A stretch of 15,824 bases of DNA from Parcubacteria group bacterium GW2011_GWB1_44_7 (lineage in GTDB: Bacteria; Patescibacteria; Paceibacteria; UBA9973; DSPV01). The stretch spans positions 1 to 15,824 of the forward strand of contig LCJJ01000014.1 in assembly GCA_000999175.1 (NCBI GenBank). Direction: 5' to 3'. The notes under the pieces are model-generated. The model saw only the letters and a list, made by a program, of their open reading frames with translations, was not told the DNA's origin and did not search any database. This document shows, one piece after another, positions 13,689-15,824 of the stretch (position 1 is its first letter; each line of letters starts with the position of its first letter). A program made the position numbers and the translations under genes.

Positions 13689-14528
13689 TCACACAATCAT
13701 TTTAGCCTTGATGGGCGGATGATGCTGATAATTTTCCAGCTTGATATCCTCCATCGTGAATTGAGCCAATTCTTTAATGTTTGGATTAAGCCAGAGTTTT
13801 GGCAAACGCAAGGGTTTGCGTGAGAGTTGTTCTTTCACCGCCTTAAAGTGAGCGCGGTAAATGTGAGCATCATTAAGAGTCAAGACGCACTCATTCGGTT
13901 TCATTCCCACCACTTGCGCCACCATTGAAAGCAAAAGGGCGTAAGAAGCGATATTGAACGGGACGCCGAGAAACATATCGCAACTCCGTTGAGTCATATG
14001 AAGCGACAGTTTGCCTTTGGCGGCGAAAAATTGAAAAATCATATGACAGGGCGGTAATGCCATTTCATCTAATTCGCCCGGATTCCAAGCGGTTACTACC
14101 AAGCGGCGGTCGTAGGGGTCGGCGCGCAGCTTTTTGATTAAGTCGGCGATTTGATCAACGGCGCCGCCTTTTGGTTTTTGCCAACTGCGCCACTGGGCGC
14201 CATAAATTCGGCCGAGGTCGCCGGAAAATTTTGCTTTGGGTTTCCAATACGGCGCTTCAGCGTTATCGGTCCAAATTGTTTTTTCCTTGCCGGCGATTTC
14301 CTTTAAGCGATTATCGTTTAAACGGCCGTTTTTGCCGCCCTCTAAAAACCAAAGCAATTCGCTTTTTACCAAACTGAAAGCTAATTGCTTAGTAGTGACA
14401 GCCGGGAATCCCTTTTCCAGATTGAAACGCATTTGAATGGCGAACAAACCGCGCGTCCAGCCGTTGCGGCCTTTGCGATTTACGCCCTCCGCCATGATTT
14501 TTTTAAGAACATCATTGTATATTTTCAT
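13689..14528 (-). CDS. thyA: Thymidylate synthase ThyA
   Basis: A 279-residue enzyme, close to the usual 264-residue ThyA. Key residues are in place: the nucleophile Cys161 in LPPCHMIFQFF, the dUMP-binding RSCDMFLGVPFNIASYALL (181-199), the phosphate-binding R140-region DPYDRR, and LNDAHIY (218-224). It converts dUMP plus methylene-tetrahydrofolate to dTMP and dihydrofolate. The dUMP can come from the dCMP deaminase at 11126-11617 and the dihydrofolate is reduced by the adjacent folA product. The ATG at 14528 is preceded at 10 nt by a TATACT hexamer, giving an almost leaderless transcript. No anomalies are seen in the frame. Confidence 0.95.
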   Translation of the reverse strand: MKIYNDVLKKIMAEGVNRKGRNGWTRGLFAIQMRFNLEKGFPAVTTKQLAFSLVKSELLWFLEGGKNGRLNDNRLKEIAGKEKTIWTDNAEAPYWKPKAKFSGDLGRIYGAQWRSWQKPKGGAVDQIADLIKKLRADPYDRRLVVTAWNPGELDEMALPPCHMIFQFFAAKGKLSLHMTQRSCDMFLGVPFNIASYALLLSMVAQVVGMKPNECVLTLNDAHIYRAHFKAVKEQLSRKPLRLPKLWLNPNIKELAQFTMEDIKLENYQHHPPIKAKMIV

Positions 14529-14538
14529 AACTTTTCAA

Positions 14539-14566
14539 AGTATACACTTTATTTGTTGAAGCGCAA
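14539..14566 (-). promoter_or_regulatory. Putative thyA promoter
   Basis: On the minus strand, TTGCGC (14566-14561, only 3/6 to the -35 consensus), a 16-bp spacer and TATACT (14544-14539, 5/6). The ATG follows 10 nt after the -10, so the mRNA leader would be only a few bases. Confidence 0.42.
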
Positions 14567-14583
14567 TTTTGCGAATAATTGCG
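14562..14583. promoter_or_regulatory. Inverted repeat overlapping the putative thyA -35
   Basis: CGCAATT (14562-14568) and AATTGCG (14577-14583) form a perfect 7-bp dyad around 8 nt. It overlaps the -35 region and could be an operator. On the plus strand it is followed by TTTT and could also be a weak terminator. Confidence 0.35.
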
Positions 14584-14632
14584 TTTTCTGTTCTAAGTCA
14601 TTTTAAGTCATGTTTGCCGTCATATTCGCTAA

Positions 14633-14670
14633 ATACACTAACTAAATGCTATCGCTTAAAGTTAGTGTAT
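14633..14670. repeat. 38-bp palindromic element, copy B
   Basis: Perfect 10-bp arms ATACACTAAC and GTTAGTGTAT enclose an 18-nt centre with the core GCTATCGC. It lies 5 nt beyond the stop codon of the PaaX/Cas2-fold gene. The 10-mer TTTATTTAGA follows it at 4 nt, and the same 10-mer follows copy A at 5 nt. Confidence 0.82.
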
Positions 14671-14675
14671 GAGTT

Positions 14676-15248
14676 TTATTTAGACAATTTAAAGAGATTT
14701 AGTAATTTTTTGCTGTTTTCGATTTCGTCAACAACGAGATACAAAAGATCTTTGCCAACTTTGAAATCAGCCTTGAGTAAGGCAATTAAATCCTCGCAAT
14801 CATAAGGATAAACCCAGACGCTTTTTTGGAGTTGGTTAAAGCCGATGGCTCGCAGGGTATTACGGATTTTTTCCCGCAAATATTTTCTTTTTTCCGGAAT
14901 ATCAAAGATAAGCAAGCGCCATTTTTTGTCCCAACGCTTGGGGTGGGGAAGTTTATATTCGCGACGCTCTAATTCACGGAGTTTTGTCTCTCCTTTGGGT
15001 GTCAATCTCAAAAAACCTTTTTCATCGCGAGTGAGTAAGTTGTGTTCAATGAGCCGCTCGCGAGAGCGGGTTATAACTTCGCGATAGCGTTTATGCGGCT
15101 TCCAGCCGAAAAGTTTGAGCGCTTGCAAAGCATTGGGCGCGAGTAAGGCAACACCAAGTAAGCCAGCTGTCGCAATCGTTCCGAGAACGATTTTTTCCAG
15201 GTTTTTAACGCGTGTTTTTCTTTTAATTTTTTCTTCCAAAATCCCCAT
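14676..15248 (-). CDS. PaaX-like / Cas2-fold protein
   Basis: A 190-residue protein in three parts. Residues about 20-46 form a hydrophobic helix (IVLGTIATAGLLGVALLAP), possibly a membrane anchor. Residues about 50-90 are a winged-helix-like region (RYREVITRSRERLIEHNLL..DEKGFLRLTPKGE). Residues about 105-185 are a ferredoxin-like Cas2/PaaX C-terminal domain: KWRLLIFDIPEKRKYLREKIRNTL, GFNQLQKSVWVYPY, LLYLVVDEI. The FDIPE Asp is in the position of the Cas2 metal-binding Asp. Such genes are often auto-annotated as Cas2 in CPR genomes, but no CRISPR repeat or other cas gene is here, so a PaaX-type regulator or an uncharacterised nucleic-acid-binding protein is more likely. The gene is bracketed by 38-bp palindromes: copy C overlaps its start and copy B follows its stop. 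Confidence 0.75.
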   Translation of the reverse strand: MGILEEKIKRKTRVKNLEKIVLGTIATAGLLGVALLAPNALQALKLFGWKPHKRYREVITRSRERLIEHNLLTRDEKGFLRLTPKGETKLRELERREYKLPHPKRWDKKWRLLIFDIPEKRKYLREKIRNTLRAIGFNQLQKSVWVYPYDCEDLIALLKADFKVGKDLLYLVVDEIENSKKLLNLFKLSK

Positions 15249-15284
15249 ACACTAAGTATATGCTATCGCATAAAGTTAGTGTAT
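15247..15284. repeat. 38-bp palindromic element, copy C
   Basis: 9-bp perfect arms ATACACTAA and TTAGTGTAT, with an inner TATGC-TATC-GCATA hairpin; core GCTATCGC as in copy B. The PaaX/Cas2-fold start codon (15248-15246, minus) overlaps the end of the element by two bases. Only this copy has on its minus strand TATACT (15260-15255), 6 nt before the ATG, which could be a -10 box for a leaderless transcript. Confidence 0.82.
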
Positions 15285-15320
15285 ATTGACAAAATGAATA
15301 AGAGATTGACAAGATAAGTT

Positions 15321-15341
15321 GGTTGGTGGTAGGGTGGTGGG
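15321..15341 (+). other. G-rich tract with quadruplex potential
   Basis: Six runs of two or three G (GG, GG, GG, GGG, GG, GGG) separated by one or two bases, in an otherwise A/T-rich spacer. Four G-pairs suffice for a two-tetrad quadruplex. It lies about 85 nt upstream of the last gene's ATG. Function unknown. Confidence 0.4.
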
Positions 15342-15351
15342 TAGAAAAAAG

Positions 15352-15377
15352 AGGTGTCACCTGCCGGAGAGTGGTGA
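15352..15377 (+). promoter_or_regulatory. Overlapping small dyads in the leader of the last gene
   Basis: AGGTG-T-CACCT (15352-15362) is an 11-bp dyad, and TCACC (15357-15361) can instead pair with GGTGA (15373-15377). Two mutually exclusive pairings lie next to the G-rich tract, so a regulatory leader is possible; the stems are short. No known riboswitch class is recognised. Confidence 0.25.
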
Positions 15378-15434
15378 GCTAATCCGCGAGATTGAATGAT
15401 TGTTCGTAAAACAAGGGAATCAGAAAATGAATAC

Positions 15435-15500
15435 AAAAACATTCGGAATAAACTGGCCGGGGCGTTTAAAAACATTCGGAATAAACTGGCCGGGGCGTTT
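15435..15500. repeat. 33-bp perfect tandem duplication, in frame
   Basis: Two identical 33-bp units (15435-15467 and 15468-15500), each coding for TFGINWPGR with flanking residues. The length is a multiple of three, so the frame is kept. Confidence 0.92.
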
Positions 15501-15649
15501 TGAAAGTATGGAGCAGGCACTTTTAGGTGGAGAGGGCGACGAGTATAATAGGGATGATATTTTTGACTTCATTCAACGCTTCGCGGAAGGTTCCTACTGG
15601 ATGGGTTTTGAACCAATTCCTCATTTACAAAAGGTATTCCCGTCCCTTG

Positions 15650-15669
15650 ATTGGGAATAATTGGGAATA
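15650..15669. repeat. 10-bp perfect tandem duplication causing a frameshift
   Basis: ATTGGGAATA occurs twice in a row. The second copy shifts the frame by one base, and the TAA at 15658-15660 spans the junction of the two copies. Confidence 0.88.
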
Positions 15670-15824
15670 TTATGAGCTTCCGGATGCAGATGAGGAAATA
15701 AAGGTGGCCATGCTCGAGGAGGTAATAAGAAACTCCGATTTCTTTTGGCCAGTTGCTGGTCCAGCAAATCCAGAAGATTGGTTGATAGCCAGAAAAAGGG
15801 GGGAACAGAAGCGACTTTCCTTCT

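Larger units (their letters stand above)
15427..15824 (+). pseudogene. Unrecognised gene, frameshifted by a 10-bp tandem duplication and cut by the window end
   Basis: The ATG at 15427 is preceded by AAGGGA, one of the few Shine-Dalgarno-like sites in the window. The frame runs 77 codons to a TAA at 15658-15660. That stop lies in two tandem copies of ATTGGGAATA (15650-15659, 15660-15669). Removing one copy joins the frame to YYELPDADEEIKVAMLEEVI and on, without a stop, to the window end, giving at least 125 codons. The protein is soluble, acidic at first and rich in aromatic residues (RFAEGSYWMGFEPI, NSDFFWPVAG). Near the N-terminus, 11 residues (KTFGINWPGRL) are repeated because of a 33-bp duplication. 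I recognise no family. As it stands the product is truncated; alternatives are phase variation or an assembly error. Confidence 0.6.

Noticed and set aside
13139..13696. Longer folA starting at 13696
   Set aside because: The extension overlaps thyA and translates through a terminator-like hairpin; the DHFR fold begins right after the ATG at 13645.
15075..15090. Additional copy of the palindrome core (GCGATAGC) inside the PaaX/Cas2-fold gene, and another inside the O-antigen-ligase gene near 1914
   Set aside because: Only the 8-bp core is present; there are no flanking complementary arms and both lie in conserved coding sequence.
14676..15248. CRISPR-Cas locus suggested by the Cas2-like fold
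   Set aside because: No repeat-spacer array and no other cas gene is in the window; the winged-helix and hydrophobic N-terminal parts fit a PaaX-like protein better.
15340..15380. T-box or known riboswitch in the leader of the last gene
   Set aside because: The GGTG-containing stretch looks T-box-like at first, but the conserved antiterminator sequence and a terminator are missing, and the gene is not an aminoacyl-tRNA synthetase.
15435..15500. Start of a CRISPR array
   Set aside because: The two 33-bp units are directly adjacent with no spacer, and they lie in frame inside a coding region.

Overview
This window looks like chromosomal DNA from a member of the Candidate Phyla Radiation (Patescibacteria, probably a Parcubacteria-type lineage). 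That assignment is an inference. It rests on compact genes with short spacers, A/T-rich leaders with almost no recognisable Shine-Dalgarno sequences, an O-antigen-ligase/TPR protein next to MurJ, a PaaX/Cas2-fold protein of a kind common in these genomes, and a folate-dependent dTMP set. No rRNA or other taxonomic marker is present.

Layout. 1-301: C-terminal end of FtsH. 326-652 (-): a small DsrE-family protein. 765-1037: a short helix-turn-helix protein. 1061-1131: a tRNA with a UAU (Ile) anticodon. 1196-5322: a two-gene envelope operon, an O-antigen ligase/polymerase-like membrane protein with a TPR tail followed by the lipid II flippase MurJ. 5416-10239 (-): a three-gene operon of five-bladed beta-propeller proteins related to GH130 mannoside phosphorylases. 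Two are tandem double-propeller proteins and they enclose a divergent single-propeller protein. 10364-11092: ScpA. 11126-13073: a dCMP deaminase and a P-loop (deoxy)nucleotide-kinase-like gene. They were originally 1 nt apart and are now split by an IS1595-type insertion sequence (11618-12516) that sits exactly at the deaminase stop codon. 13139-14528 (-): thyA then folA, with a terminator-like hairpin between them. 14676-15248 (-): the PaaX/Cas2-fold gene. 15427-15824: an unrecognised gene carrying a 33-bp in-frame duplication and a 10-bp frameshifting duplication, running off the window.

Functionally, dCMP deaminase makes dUMP, ThyA converts it to dTMP, DHFR recycles the dihydrofolate, and the P-loop kinase may phosphorylate the product, so 11126-14528 reads as a thymidylate-supply block. 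The propeller operon suggests intracellular breakdown of mannosides. Wzy/TPR and MurJ act in surface polysaccharide and peptidoglycan export.

The most unusual signal is a family of 38-bp palindromic elements: three copies of identical length at 13091, 14633 and 15247. Two bracket the PaaX/Cas2-fold gene exactly, one just after its stop and one overlapping its start. A possible fourth, at 5344, keeps the same GCTATCGC core but has different, still complementary arms. This is reminiscent in layout of REP elements around a RAYT gene, but with a Cas2-fold protein. Three micro-tandem duplications (28, 33 and 10 bp) are also present and could be biological or assembly artefacts.
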